DNA from: Conexibacter sp. DBS9H8
GTDB lineage: Bacteria; Actinomycetota; Thermoleophilia; Solirubrobacterales; Solirubrobacteraceae
Assembly (NCBI RefSeq): GCF_023330685.1
Contig: NZ_CP097128.1
Location: forward strand, 3,286,001-3,350,000
Direction of reading: 5' to 3'
DNA: 64,000 nt
Positions 1 through 7,755 of the stretch are shown in pieces. Each line of letters opens with the position of its first letter. The stretch's first letter is position 1. Below the pieces are notes generated by a model. It had not been told where the DNA came from. It searched no databases and was given only the letters and a program-made list of their open reading frames with translations. A program made the translations under genes and the position numbers.

Positions 1-22
1 GGCCGGCGCCCGTCTCGAGGAC

Positions 23-65
23 GAGGGGGGACTTTTGCGTCGTGGCGACACAAAAGTCCCCCCTC
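23..65. terminator. Large perfect inverted repeat, possible bidirectional terminator
   Basis: Two 15-base arms (23-37 and 51-65) are perfect reverse complements around a 13-base loop. The arms carry a run of six G/C and a TTTT/AAAA block. The RNA would form a very stable hairpin on either strand. It lies about 130 bases beyond the stop of the DoxX-like gene, so it may end that transcript or one entering from the left. Without the sequence to the left its owner cannot be assigned. Confidence 0.45.
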
Positions 66-73
66 ATTGAGCG

Positions 74-101
74 CTCGTCGCGCGCGGCTCGTCGCGCGCG
101 G
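74..101. repeat. Tandem 14-base duplication
   Basis: The 14-base unit CTCGTCGCGCGCGG occurs twice back to back (74-87 and 88-101) in the intergenic stretch after the hairpin. No gene is seen between 1 and 192 on either strand. Confidence 0.6.
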
Positions 102-192
102 CAAGTGTCTCGGCCGCGCGAGGCCGGCCCGGACCACCGCCGGAGCGCCTGCGCGCTTCGGTCCGGGTCCGGCCCGGCAGGCCGGAGCCGGA

Positions 193-615
193 TCAGGCCC
201 GGGCGAACCAGAGCAGGGAGAGGACCGCGACGAGGAGGGCCGGAGCGAGGGTGAGGCTCGGGATCACCTCACCGAGGGCGACCCCGGAGACGGCGATCGC
301 GACGATCATCGTCGCGGCGAGCAGCAGACAGGTCGGAACGATGGCGCGCCGGAGGATCAGCAGCACGCCCCCGACGGTTTCGAGCACCCCGGCGAGGATC
401 TCCATGCCGGCCGGCCAGGGCAACCCGAAGCTGATGAACGCGTTGAGCTCCCAGTGGTGGAAGACGAACTTGACGAGTCCGGCCGGGATGAAGATGACGC
501 CGGTGATGATCGCGGTGCGGACCGCGGCCGGGTGCGCGTTGACCCGGCGGTCGGGTTCGGCGATGAACCGATCGCGCAGCCGCGCGCGGCCCGAGTCGGT
601 GAGAGTGGCCGCCAT
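193..615 (-). CDS. DoxX family membrane protein
   Basis: This 140-aa protein has about four hydrophobic segments. The arrangement (FIPAGLVKFVFHHW early, then GMEILAGVLETVGGVLLI) is typical of DoxX/DUF4870-like small quinol-oxidase-associated membrane proteins. The N-terminal 30 residues are charged and cytosolic. Length matches the family (120-160 aa). It is encoded alone on the minus strand, 20 bases downstream of another minus-strand membrane protein gene (636-1142), so the two may be co-transcribed. DoxX-like proteins are membrane proteins often linked to redox stress. No catalytic residues can be read, so the specific role is unknown. Confidence 0.7.
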   Translation of the reverse strand: MAATLTDSGRARLRDRFIAEPDRRVNAHPAAVRTAIITGVIFIPAGLVKFVFHHWELNAFISFGLPWPAGMEILAGVLETVGGVLLILRRAIVPTCLLLAATMIVAIAVSGVALGEVIPSLTLAPALLVAVLSLLWFARA

Positions 616-635
616 CTGGCGACCACTCTAGGGGG

Positions 636-1142
636 TCAGCGGGGCTTCGCGCCCGCCGTGAATTCGCTCACGAGGTCGGAGAAGTGGCGCTCGGGATCGC
701 GCACGCCCTCGGCCTCCATCCGCGCGACCGTCGTCGCCGCCGGCCGCTCCGGGTTGGCCATCATCCGGAACGCCGTTCTGATCAGGAGACCCATGGTGAC
801 GAGCAGACCGAGCACGGCGGCGCCCATCACCCACCAGGCGCCGGCGCCCGACACGACGGTGATCAGCGCGATGAGGCCGACGATCACCCACGTGGCGGCG
901 ACCTGGGAGACGATCCAGTTGCGCGGCACTCGCATCCCCCTGACTCCGGGATGTTCGACGGCGTCGCCCTGGCTGGGGTGGACGCGATCGCGCGGAACCC
1001 AGACGGAATCCTCGCCGACCACCTCACGCAGCTCGTCGGTGAGCTCGGCATTGAGCTCGGGGGAGAGCCTCGGCTCGTCGACCTCGACCGACCGGACCTC
1101 GGTGGTGCGGCTTCGGGCATCGTCGCGCGTTGCAGCAGTCAT
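636..1142 (-). CDS. Hypothetical protein with two membrane segments
   Basis: This 168-aa protein is not recognised. It has an acidic, soluble N-terminal half (about residues 1-72) and two closely spaced hydrophobic segments (about 76-98 and 103-122). A basic/acidic cytoplasmic tail includes the stretch ERHFSDLVSEF. An upstream GGAGGA-like sequence (1144-1152 region on the minus strand) supports the ATG at 1142. It precedes the DoxX-like gene in the same direction with a 20-base gap, suggesting a two-gene membrane operon. No function can be assigned. Confidence 0.65.
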   Translation of the reverse strand: MTAATRDDARSRTTEVRSVEVDEPRLSPELNAELTDELREVVGEDSVWVPRDRVHPSQGDAVEHPGVRGMRVPRNWIVSQVAATWVIVGLIALITVVSGAGAWWVMGAAVLGLLVTMGLLIRTAFRMMANPERPAATTVARMEAEGVRDPERHFSDLVSEFTAGAKPR

Positions 1143-1270
1143 GGGAGTCCTCCTTGTGGACGGGTTGCACAGGAAGAACTGCCCGTTTTCGCGGAGTCGA
1201 ACCGCAGCTGACCTGCAAACTTCTCGAGCTCTTCAGCGCCGGCAGAGGAGCGAACGCACCCGTGACGGAC

Positions 1271-1294
1271 CGGGGTGGCCCCCCTGCCACCCCG
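1271..1294. terminator. Hairpin between rplA and the membrane-protein pair
   Basis: Arms CGGGGTGG (1271-1278) and CCACCCCG (1287-1294) pair perfectly around a C-rich loop. It sits downstream of the stronger 1304-1343 hairpin in the direction of rplA transcription. It may be a backup terminator or part of the leader of the 636-1142 gene. Confidence 0.4.
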
Positions 1295-1303
1295 AAACGG
1301 CGG

Positions 1304-1343
1304 GCGGCCCGGGCCCTCCGATCGGATCGAGGGCCCGGGCCGC
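1304..1343 (-). terminator. Probable terminator of the rplK-rplA transcript
   Basis: Two 14-base arms (1304-1317 and 1330-1343) are perfect reverse complements with a 12-base loop. The hairpin starts about 40 bases after the rplA stop codon on the minus strand. There is no U-tract, as is usual in high-GC actinobacteria. Position and stability support transcription termination of the L11-L1 operon. Confidence 0.7.
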
Positions 1344-1384
1344 ACCGGACAGACGTGGGCGCCGAAGCGCCGACCCGGCTCGGG

Positions 1385-2104
1385 TCAGGCGGCGGCGGGC
1401 TCGCCGACCAGGTCGCGGGTGAGGGTCGGGTCGACCTTGACACCCGGCCCCATCGTCGAGGCGAAGGTGACGCTGCGGATGTAGCGGCCCTTGGCGGCCG
1501 ACGGCTTGGCGCGGATCAGCTCCTCGATCACCGCCTGGTAGTTCTCCAGCAGCGCGAGCTCCTCGAAGTCGCGCTTGCCGATGACGAGGTGGACGATCGC
1601 GTTGCGGTCGGTCCGGTACTCGACCTTGCCGGCCTTGGACTCCTCGATCGCCTTGGCGACGTCCATCGTCACGGTGCCGACCTTCGGGTTGGGCATCTTG
1701 CCCGACGGACCGAGGATCCGGCCGAGGCGGCCGACGATCGGCATCATGTCCGGGGTCGCGATGGCGACGTCGAAGTCGTCAAAGCCCTCCTGGATCCGCT
1801 TGGCGAGGTCCTCGCCGCCGACGACGTCCGCGCCGGCCTCCTCCGCCTCCCGGACCTTGTCACCCTGGGCGAACACGGCGATCTTGACCTCCTTGCCGAG
1901 GCCGTTGGGCAGCGCGACGGTGCCGCGCAGCTGCTCGTCGGCGTGCCGGACGTTGAGGCCGGTCTTGACGTGAACCTCGACGGACTCGTTGAACTTGGCC
2001 GTCGACAGCTGCTTGACGAGCTCGACGGCCTCCGCCGGGGTGTACTCACGCGTCCGCTCATAACGCTGCTTGGCGTCGATGTATGCCTTGCCGTGGGAAG
2101 CCAT
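1385..2104 (-). CDS. rplA: 50S ribosomal protein L1
   Basis: This 239-aa protein has the usual L1 length and order. An N-terminal [10 protein letters not shown] helix is followed by domain I and the central domain II. The conserved region around [15 protein letters not shown] (about residues 131-145) is present, and the protein returns to domain I at the C-terminus. L1 binds 23S rRNA helices at the stalk base and in many bacteria represses its own L11-L1 mRNA. The ATG at 2104 lies 2 bases downstream of the rplK stop codon, so the two genes are translationally coupled. A strong hairpin follows the gene (1304-1343). Confidence 0.97.
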   Translation of the reverse strand: MASHGKAYIDAKQRYERTREYTPAEAVELVKQLSTAKFNESVEVHVKTGLNVRHADEQLRGTVALPNGLGKEVKIAVFAQGDKVREAEEAGADVVGGEDLAKRIQEGFDDFDVAIATPDMMPIVGRLGRILGPSGKMPNPKVGTVTMDVAKAIEESKAGKVEYRTDRNAIVHLVIGKRDFEELALLENYQAVIEELIRAKPSAAKGRYIRSVTFASTMGPGVKVDPTLTRDLVGEPAAA

Positions 2105-2106
2105 GC

Positions 2107-2529
2107 CTATGCCACCTCGATGCCCATGGAACGGGCGGTCCCGGCGATGATCTTCTTCGCCGCGTCGATGTCGTTCGCGTTCAGGTCCTTCATCTTCTTC
2201 TCCGCGATCGAGGTGAGCTGCGCGTCGGTGAGCTTGCCGACCTTGATGCGGTGGGGCTCCGCCGAGGCGCTCTTGAGCCCCAGCTCCTGCTTGATCAGGA
2301 CCGCGGCCGGCGGGCTCTTGAGGACGAAGGTGAAGGAGCGGTCCTCATAGACGGTGATGACGACCGGGATCACGGTGCCGGTGTCCGCCTGGGTCTGGGC
2401 GTTGAACGCCTTGACGAACTCCATGATGTTGACGCCGTGCTGACCGAGCGCGGGACCGACCGGTGGGGCGGGGCTGGCTTGGCCGCCGACGGCCTGCAGC
2501 TTGATATTGGTGAGGACTTTCTTGGCCAT
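2107..2529 (-). CDS. rplK: 50S ribosomal protein L11
   Basis: This 140-aa protein has the canonical L11 N-terminus ([20 protein letters not shown]) with the [19 protein letters not shown] loop. The C-terminal rRNA-binding domain includes [18 protein letters not shown]11 forms the GTPase-associated centre with 23S rRNA and is the site affected by thiostrepton-type antibiotics. It is first in the rplK-rplA unit. Normally nusG lies directly upstream. Here a 1.4-kb plus-strand ATPase gene separates them, so rplK must have its own promoter within 2530-2757. Confidence 0.98.
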   Translation of the reverse strand: MAKKVLTNIKLQAVGGQASPAPPVGPALGQHGVNIMEFVKAFNAQTQADTGTVIPVVITVYEDRSFTFVLKSPPAAVLIKQELGLKSASAEPHRIKVGKLTDAQLTSIAEKKMKDLNANDIDAAKKIIAGTARSMGIEVA

Positions 2530-2585
2530 GTGCCTTTCCTAGTACGAGCGACAGCCCGACCGGCTGCCTCCTAGTGGATGAATGT

Positions 2586-2605
2586 GGCCGGTCTTGGGAC
2601 CGGCC
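2586..2605 (-). promoter_or_regulatory. Hairpin in the rplK leader
   Basis: Arms GGCCGGTC (2586-2593) and GACCGGCC (2598-2605) pair perfectly around TTGG, 57-76 bases upstream of the rplK start. L11-operon leaders often carry the L1 autoregulatory binding site, so this hairpin is a candidate. It could also be an unrelated attenuator. The match to an L1 site was not computed. Confidence 0.35.
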
Positions 2606-2757
2606 ATCAGCGCTACAGGTTACTCGGGCGGTCGCCGCGGTCCCACGCCTCGGGCGGTCGGCGATCACCCTCCGCACACCGTCTCTCGCTCAAGCCTGCT
2701 GGAATGTTGGTGATAAGTCAACAATCTCGTCGACTTTGAACCTACCTATCTGTAGGC

Positions 2758-3912
2758 TTGCATCCAACATTGCCCAGGCTCGACATCAACCCCTTTCGCT
2801 TCTCGGGCCCGCTGGAACCCGAGGACATGATCGACCGGGACGCCGAGGCGGACGACCTCCTGCGCCTGACCATGGGCTCGCACTCCTTCCGCCTGATCGG
2901 GCCCCGCCGCTATGGCAAGACGACGCTGCTGCGCCGGGTCCTCGCGGCCGCTGAGGCGAACGGGACCGCCACCGTCCTGGTCGATCTCCAGGATGTCCTT
3001 TCCATCTCCGAGATCGTCGTGAGACTGGAGAGCGCCTACAAACGGCTGAAGGGGCCGGTCCGCCGGCATGTGGAGGACCTGCTGCGGACCTGGAACCTCG
3101 GGGTCTCACTCGGAGCCGCCGGATTCACCGCCTCCCTGCGCGAGAACCCCAACACCAACCCCGAGGCGGTGCTGCTGCGGGTCCTGGAGATCCCCGAGGC
3201 GCTGTTCGAACGCAACGGCACGCCGAGCCTGATCGTCTTTGACGAGATCCAGGACGTGCTCAACGTGCCCGGGGCCGACGGCAAGATCCGCAGCGTCATC
3301 CAGCATCAGGGCCGTGCCGCGACGTATGCGTTCGCCGGTTCGGCGCCCGGCATGATGAACCGGCTGTTCTCCGATCCGAGCCGGCCGCTGCTCGAGCAGG
3401 CGGTACCGCGCCACCTCGAGCCACTGCCCCTCAATGAGGTCGCCGATTACGTGATCACGCGCTTTCAGGCGAGCCGGCGCGACCCCGGCCGCGCGATGGA
3501 CCCGTTGTTGGCGTTCGCCCGGGGACACCCGCAGCGCTCGATGATGCTGGCCCACTACCTGTGGGAGCGAACGCCCGCCGGTGAGACGGCTGATGAGTCG
3601 ACCTGGCTGGCCGCCCTGGACCAGGCAAGCGCTGACACCGGCCTGCTGATGCAGGCGATCTGGCGGGCCCTGACACTCAACGAACGGCGAGTCGCCCGGG
3701 CCCTGGCGACCTCTTCCGCCCCGCTCTACAGCGATGAGACGGCCGCTCTCGTCGGCATCAAGCGCACGAGCATCCGCAGCGCCGTGGACAGCCTGCGCGC
3801 CAAGGCTGACGTGGTGGACGCCCAGGGCCGCCTGCGGCTGACCGACCCGATGCTCGAACACTGGCTACGCAGCCAGGGCGCGCTGCCGGACGACGGCGAC
3901 GACACCGACTGA
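2758..3912 (+). CDS. AAA ATPase of the archaeal-type/STAND-like family
   Basis: This 384-aa ATPase begins with the family signature NPFRFSGPLEPEDMIDRDAE (residues 11-30). The Walker A is GPRRYGKTT (48-56) and the Walker B is LIVFDEIQD (158-166). The C-terminal part (about 300-375) looks like a winged helix. A TTG start at 2758 precedes the conserved NPFR motif. A small palindrome (CCTAC at 2741-2745, GTAGG at 2752-2756) lies immediately upstream. Such ATPases are often orphan and of unknown function, sometimes with defence or toxin-antitoxin roles. It is inserted against the direction of transcription between nusG and rplK, which are adjacent in nearly all bacteria. Confidence 0.75.
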   Translation: MHPTLPRLDINPFRFSGPLEPEDMIDRDAEADDLLRLTMGSHSFRLIGPRRYGKTTLLRRVLAAAEANGTATVLVDLQDVLSISEIVVRLESAYKRLKGPVRRHVEDLLRTWNLGVSLGAAGFTASLRENPNTNPEAVLLRVLEIPEALFERNGTPSLIVFDEIQDVLNVPGADGKIRSVIQHQGRAATYAFAGSAPGMMNRLFSDPSRPLLEQAVPRHLEPLPLNEVADYVITRFQASRRDPGRAMDPLLAFARGHPQRSMMLAHYLWERTPAGETADESTWLAALDQASADTGLLMQAIWRALTLNERRVARALATSSAPLYSDETAALVGIKRTSIRSAVDSLRAKADVVDAQGRLRLTDPMLEHWLRSQGALPDDGDDTD

Positions 3913-3975
3913 GTCCCCTCGGGCCGCGACCGTCGCGGACGCGACGGAGGAGCGGGACGGTCAGGGTCGGGGGTC

Positions 3976-4521
3976 CTAAAGCTTCTTGACTTGGTCGAAG
4001 CCGACCTCCACCGGGGTCTCCCGGCCGAAGATCGACACGAGCACCTTGAGGCGCTGCCCGTCCTCATTGACCTCGGAGATCTCTCCGGAGAAGTCCGACA
4101 GCGGACCGGAGACGACCTTGACCGACTCACCGATGGAGAACTGGGCGCGCGGGCGCCGGGAGACGCTTCCGTCGCCGGAGGCGGCGGCCGGCTCACCGCG
4201 GTGCAGGAGCCGGTCGACCTCGGACTGGGTGAGCGGCACCGGCTCCTGGGCCGCCCCGACGAAGCCGGTCACACCCGGCGTGCCCTTGACGAGCTGCCAG
4301 GAGTCCTCGTTGAGGTCCATGTTGACGAGCACGTAGCCGGGCATCGTGCGGCGCTCGACGGAGATCTTCTGGTTGTCCTTCATCTCCGAGACGGTCTCGG
4401 TCGGGACGACGATCTGGCGGACAGCGCGCTGCTGGTTGAGCGAGACGACCCGGTGCTCCAGGTTGCTCTTGACCTTGTTTTCGTGTCCGGAATATGTGTT
4501 GACGACGTACCAGCGGAACAT
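3976..4521 (-). CDS. nusG: Transcription termination/antitermination factor NusG
   Basis: This 181-aa protein has the NGN domain (residues 1-110, starting MFRWYVVNTYSGHENKVKSN and including MPGYVLVNMDLNEDSWQLV). A short acidic/basic linker leads to the C-terminal KOW domain (about 130-181, FSIGESVKVVSGPLSDFSG). NusG binds RNA polymerase and links it to Rho or to ribosomal S10. The gene follows secE with a 3-base gap. It is the last gene of the rpmG-secE-nusG unit here because the plus-strand ATPase gene separates it from rplK. Confidence 0.97.
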   Translation of the reverse strand: MFRWYVVNTYSGHENKVKSNLEHRVVSLNQQRAVRQIVVPTETVSEMKDNQKISVERRTMPGYVLVNMDLNEDSWQLVKGTPGVTGFVGAAQEPVPLTQSEVDRLLHRGEPAAASGDGSVSRRPRAQFSIGESVKVVSGPLSDFSGEISEVNEDGQRLKVLVSIFGRETPVEVGFDQVKKL

Positions 4522-4524
4522 GAC

Positions 4525-5043
4525 TTACCCGTGTCCGTAGAGGATCAAGTTGACGATTTTCTGGGCGGCGAAGCTCGCCACGCCGAGGAAGGCTCCCGCC
4601 ACGATGACAAACCCAAGGACCACTCCGGTGGCCTGGAACACCTGCTGGCGGTCCGGCCACTGTACTCGCTGGAGCTCCCGCCAGCTGCCCTTGAGGAAGC
4701 CGACGAGCTGACCGGGCAGGCTGACCCGCTCCTCGCGGCGGGCGGGCGCGTCGGTCCGGGTGGCGGAGGCGGTGGTCGCGAGCGCCCCGGCAGGCGCACC
4801 GAACGCGGGGGCGGCATCCCGAGCCGCTTCCTGCTGCTCAAAGGCGACGAGCTCCTCAGGGCTCGGGGTTTCCTCCGCGGACGGACGCCCAAAGGCGAGC
4901 TGCGCCTCCGAGATCAGCTCGTCACCGGACTCCAGCGGTCCGGGAACGTGGCCGGTGCCGTCAGGGCGGGCCTTGTCCGGGCCGGACCCGGAGGCCTTTC
5001 CGGCCCCGGCGTTCCGGGCACGTCTGCGGTTGCGCTGGGCCAC
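4525..5043 (-). CDS. secE: Preprotein translocase subunit SecE
   Basis: The C-terminal 65 residues carry the SecE core: an amphipathic helix (GQLVGFLKGSWRELQRVQWP) and a single membrane segment (VVLGFVIVAGAFLGVASFAA). Upstream is an unusually long, low-complexity, acidic/Ala-rich N-terminal extension of about 105 residues. I place the start at the GTG at 5043, 17 bases after the rpmG stop. The open frame continues upstream but overlaps rpmG and looks non-coding there. At 172 aa it is longer than the 60-90 aa of minimal SecE, though extended forms are common in actinobacteria. SecE stabilises SecY in the translocon. Confidence 0.9.
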   Translation of the reverse strand: MAQRNRRRARNAGAGKASGSGPDKARPDGTGHVPGPLESGDELISEAQLAFGRPSAEETPSPEELVAFEQQEAARDAAPAFGAPAGALATTASATRTDAPARREERVSLPGQLVGFLKGSWRELQRVQWPDRQQVFQATGVVLGFVIVAGAFLGVASFAAQKIVNLILYGHG

Positions 5044-5059
5044 GACCGACCGGACGGGC

Positions 5060-5224
5060 CTATCGCGTCTCGCGGTGCGGCGTGTGGGCCTTGCACCACC
5101 GGCAGTATTTGCGCAGCTGCAGGCGCTCGGGGTTGTTGCGCTTGCTCTTGTTGGTCTGGTAGTTGCGGCGCTTGCACTCCTCGCAGGCGAGGGTCGCAGC
5201 GATCCGCACGTCTCCACGGGCCAT
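5060..5224 (-). CDS. rpmG: 50S ribosomal protein L33
   Basis: A 54-aa reading frame begins with ATG at 5224 and ends with TAG at 5060-5062. It reads [20 protein letters not shown], then a basic stretch [20 protein letters not shown], and ends [14 protein letters not shown]. The two CxxC pairs (CEEC and CRWC) make it the zinc-binding C+ form of L33. Its position directly upstream of secE is the standard actinobacterial arrangement. The gene is too short to show up in length-filtered gene calls. Confidence 0.96.
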   Translation of the reverse strand: MARGDVRIAATLACEECKRRNYQTNKSKRNNPERLQLRKYCRWCKAHTPHRETR

Positions 5225-5362
5225 TCGTCAGTCCTTTTGAAGTTCGCGGGGCCGGAGGTGAGGACGTGCTTACGCACGCCCGCGGCGCTTGGTAGAGGAT
5301 AGCGTGATCGGGTCGGTGCCCTGCCGGTCACGCGTCGGCGGGAGGAAGCGGCACCGCGCCCC

Positions 5363-6379
5363 TCACGCCTCGATCAGGCGAATCGGCGCCCCGGACAGAT
5401 ACGCGGCGATGTCCTCGACGACCTGCTCGTACATCTCGCGCAGTGTCGCCTCGGTCGCGTAACCGAGGTGGGGCGTGAGGACGGTGTTCGGGGCAGTGAG
5501 GATCGGGTCGTCGGCGCCCAGGGGCTCCTGGTCATAGACGTCGAGGCCCGCCCCGGCGATCTCCCCGGCCTCCAGCGCCGCCACGAGGGCGTCGGTGTCG
5601 ACGATCCCGGCCCGGGAGGTGTTGATCAGCACGGCGCTCGGGCGCATCCGCGCGAGCTCAGGCGCCCCGATGAGGTGACGGGTGCGCTGGGAGAGGACGA
5701 GGTGGATCGAGAGGACGTCGGCGCGGGAATAGAGCTCATCCGCGCTGACCGGGGTGGCGCCGAGGCGGTGCGCTCGCGCGGGATCGAGGTGGGCCGACCA
5801 GGCGATCACCTCCATCCCGAAGGCCCGGGCCGGGGCGACCATCTCCGCCCCGAGCCGGCCGAGGCCGAGCAGGCCGAGGGTCCTGCCGCCCAGTCCGCCG
5901 GCGAGGGCGGTCTGCCAGTGGCCCGCGCGGAGAGCCCGGTCCTCCGAGGTCACGTGCTTGGTGAGCGCGAGGATGAGCGCCCAGGCGAGCTCGACGGTCG
6001 AGGAGACCCCTCCCCCGGCTTCGGATCCGGGCCCCTCCCCGGGTCCGGCGCCGGGCCCCCCGGGACCGGTTCTCCCAGGTCCGGCCACCCCGGTCCCCGA
6101 CACCGGGATGCCGCGGCGCTGCAGGTGGGCGACGTCGAGGGAGGCGTTGCGCATCCCCGTGCTGACGACGAGGGTAAGGCGCGGCAACTGCGCGAGCGTG
6201 TCGGCCGAAAGCGCGGTCCGCTCCCGCATCAGCACGATCACCTCATAGGGCGCGAGTGTCGCCGCCAGCGACTCGGCGGGGATCGGGTCGCCGAAGAAGT
6301 CGACGGTGGCGGCGAGCCGATCCCAGTCGGCCATCGCGCGGGCGAGTCCCTGGTAGTCGTCGAGCACGGCGATCCGCAC
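5363..6379 (-). CDS. D-2-hydroxyacid dehydrogenase family protein
   Basis: This 338-aa NAD(P)-dependent oxidoreductase has the Rossmann motif GLGRLG (172-177). The catalytic Arg lies in LINTSRAGIVD, the Glu in LDVYDQEPL and the His in LTPHLGYATE. The family reduces 2-oxoacids or oxidises D-2-hydroxyacids, or acts like phosphoglycerate dehydrogenase. The substrate cannot be told from the sequence. An insertion of about 27 residues made almost only of Gly, Pro and Glu (about 98-124) splits the substrate-binding domain just before the STVELAW helix. No clear operon partner is present, because the next gene to the right is on the plus strand. Confidence 0.88.
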   Translation of the reverse strand: MRIAVLDDYQGLARAMADWDRLAATVDFFGDPIPAESLAATLAPYEVIVLMRERTALSADTLAQLPRLTLVVSTGMRNASLDVAHLQRRGIPVSGTGVAGPGRTGPGGPGAGPGEGPGSEAGGGVSSTVELAWALILALTKHVTSEDRALRAGHWQTALAGGLGGRTLGLLGLGRLGAEMVAPARAFGMEVIAWSAHLDPARAHRLGATPVSADELYSRADVLSIHLVLSQRTRHLIGAPELARMRPSAVLINTSRAGIVDTDALVAALEAGEIAGAGLDVYDQEPLGADDPILTAPNTVLTPHLGYATEATLREMYEQVVEDIAAYLSGAPIRLIEA

Positions 6380-6489
6380 GGACTCAACCTACCGGTTGCC
6401 GTTTCCCCGGGCGGTCGACCTCCACCGGTCCCGGAGCGAGATTCGGGCCGGCGCTGGTCGGCGGCGCGGCGGCACGATACGGTGGCGCG

Positions 6490-7209
6490 GTGCTCCGGCT
6501 GATCGGGATCGTGATGTCGATCGGGTTGGCGGACTCCGTCAACCCGTCCACGCTCGCGCCCGCGCTCTATCTCGCTGCGGGGGAACACGCGAAGGTCCGG
6601 GTGCTCGAGTTCACGCTCGGCGTGTTTGGCGCCTCGCTGCTCGGCGGCCTCATCGTCGCCCTCGGGCCGGGAGAGCTGTTGATCCACCTCGTCCCCCACC
6701 CCCGCCCGATCCTCGGCTACTGGCTGGAGCTTCTCGCCGGGGCTGTCCTGCTCGTCGGCGGCATGCTCCTGTGGCGCTATCGCAAAGTCCTCTCCGCGCG
6801 GGAGCTGCCGACACTCAGCACCACCCGCCGGCGCTCGACCGTGCTGTTCGGGGCGGGGATCATGTTCGTCGAGATGCCCACCGCGTTCCCGTACTTCGCG
6901 GCGATCGCCACGGTCGTCGGCTCGGCCCGTTCGGTCACGCACGCGGTCCTGCTGCTCGTTCTCTACAACGTCTGCTTCATCCTGCCGCTGATCGCCATCG
7001 TGCTCGTTCTGTGGCTCTCCCCCCACCACGCCCGGGCGGTGCTCAACCGGGCGCGGGAGATCGTGCAACGTAACTGGGCGCCGATCTTCGCGCTCGTCCT
7101 GACCCTCGCCGGACTGTTCGTGATCATCCTCGGCGCCACCGGCGTCGCCTCCCACGCCCACAACGGGTTCGGCCACTTCGCGCGGAAACTCCACCACCTC
7201 ATAACATGA
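6490..7209 (+). CDS. GAP/LysE-like integral membrane transporter protein
   Basis: This 239-aa protein has six hydrophobic segments. The N-terminal SIGLADSVNPSTLAPALYLA is typical of the GAP (Sap) / LysE-CadD superfamily of small exporters. A second conserved region, FVEMPTAFPYFAAIATVV, lies mid-protein. I start it at GTG 6490 because the hydrophobic core begins there and upstream codons overlap the divergent dehydrogenase gene. GAP proteins are found in mycobacteria and relatives and are associated with lipid or small-molecule export. The substrate is unknown. A 6-base gap separates it from the next plus-strand gene, so they are probably co-transcribed. Confidence 0.75.
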   Translation: MLRLIGIVMSIGLADSVNPSTLAPALYLAAGEHAKVRVLEFTLGVFGASLLGGLIVALGPGELLIHLVPHPRPILGYWLELLAGAVLLVGGMLLWRYRKVLSARELPTLSTTRRRSTVLFGAGIMFVEMPTAFPYFAAIATVVGSARSVTHAVLLLVLYNVCFILPLIAIVLVLWLSPHHARAVLNRAREIVQRNWAPIFALVLTLAGLFVIILGATGVASHAHNGFGHFARKLHHLIT

Positions 7210-7215
7210 CCGACC

Positions 7216-7632
7216 ATGGGTAAAGTCACCGCACGCGCAAGCACCACCGTCCACGCCGACCCGGACACGGTCATCGGACTGCTGCGCGACTACGGGGCCC
7301 GCCCGCGCATCCTCACCGACAACTACAGCGCCTTCCGGGTCGAGCCGGGGGACGTGCTCAGCTTCCATTTCGCCGCGGGAGGCCGGGAGCGCGACTACCG
7401 CCTCGTCTCTGAGCTGACGGGCCACCGCCTCACCGAGAAGGATGAGCTCTCCTCCTTCACGAACGTGTGGGAGGTGACCCCGGCCGCCGGCGGGTCGACG
7501 GTCACCCTCACCGGCTCCTGGGACGGGGCCGGCGGGATCCCCGGCATCTTCGAGGGACTGTTCGCGCCGCTCGGACTCAAGCGCATCTACGCGGAGGTGC
7601 TGACCAAGCTCTCCGCCGCCCTTCCCGGCTGA
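7216..7632 (+). CDS. SRPBCC family protein
   Basis: This 138-aa protein has a START-like (SRPBCC/polyketide cyclase) fold. It opens with KVTARASTTVHADPDTVIGL and a first strand-helix pair. An alternating strand core (REDYRLVSEL-type, VWEVTPAAGGSTVTLTGSW) follows, and a long C-terminal helix closes the pocket. Members bind hydrophobic ligands, and many have no known substrate. It follows the GAP-like membrane protein after 6 bases, which suggests a shared transcript and perhaps a lipid- or small-molecule-related role. That link is inference only. Confidence 0.75.
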   Translation: MGKVTARASTTVHADPDTVIGLLRDYGARPRILTDNYSAFRVEPGDVLSFHFAAGGRERDYRLVSELTGHRLTEKDELSSFTNVWEVTPAAGGSTVTLTGSWDGAGGIPGIFEGLFAPLGLKRIYAEVLTKLSAALPG

Positions 7633-7755
7633 GCGCTCCCGCGCGGCCCCCGGCAGAAGGCCGCGGGCAGCCTGTGCCACCCCACACAACACCGGGCCGA
7701 CGGGTTGGCCGCGCTGACGGGCGACAGACCCCGCGCCGGCGCCTATCGTGGTGAG

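Noticed and set aside
67..1422. 451-aa open frame on the plus strand
   Set aside because: It is antisense to two minus-strand membrane protein genes and the end of rplA, and has a highly charged, low-complexity composition without a domain.
3991..5295. 434-aa open frame on the plus strand
   Set aside because: It runs antisense to nusG, secE and rpmG and has no domain. The minus-strand genes are certain.
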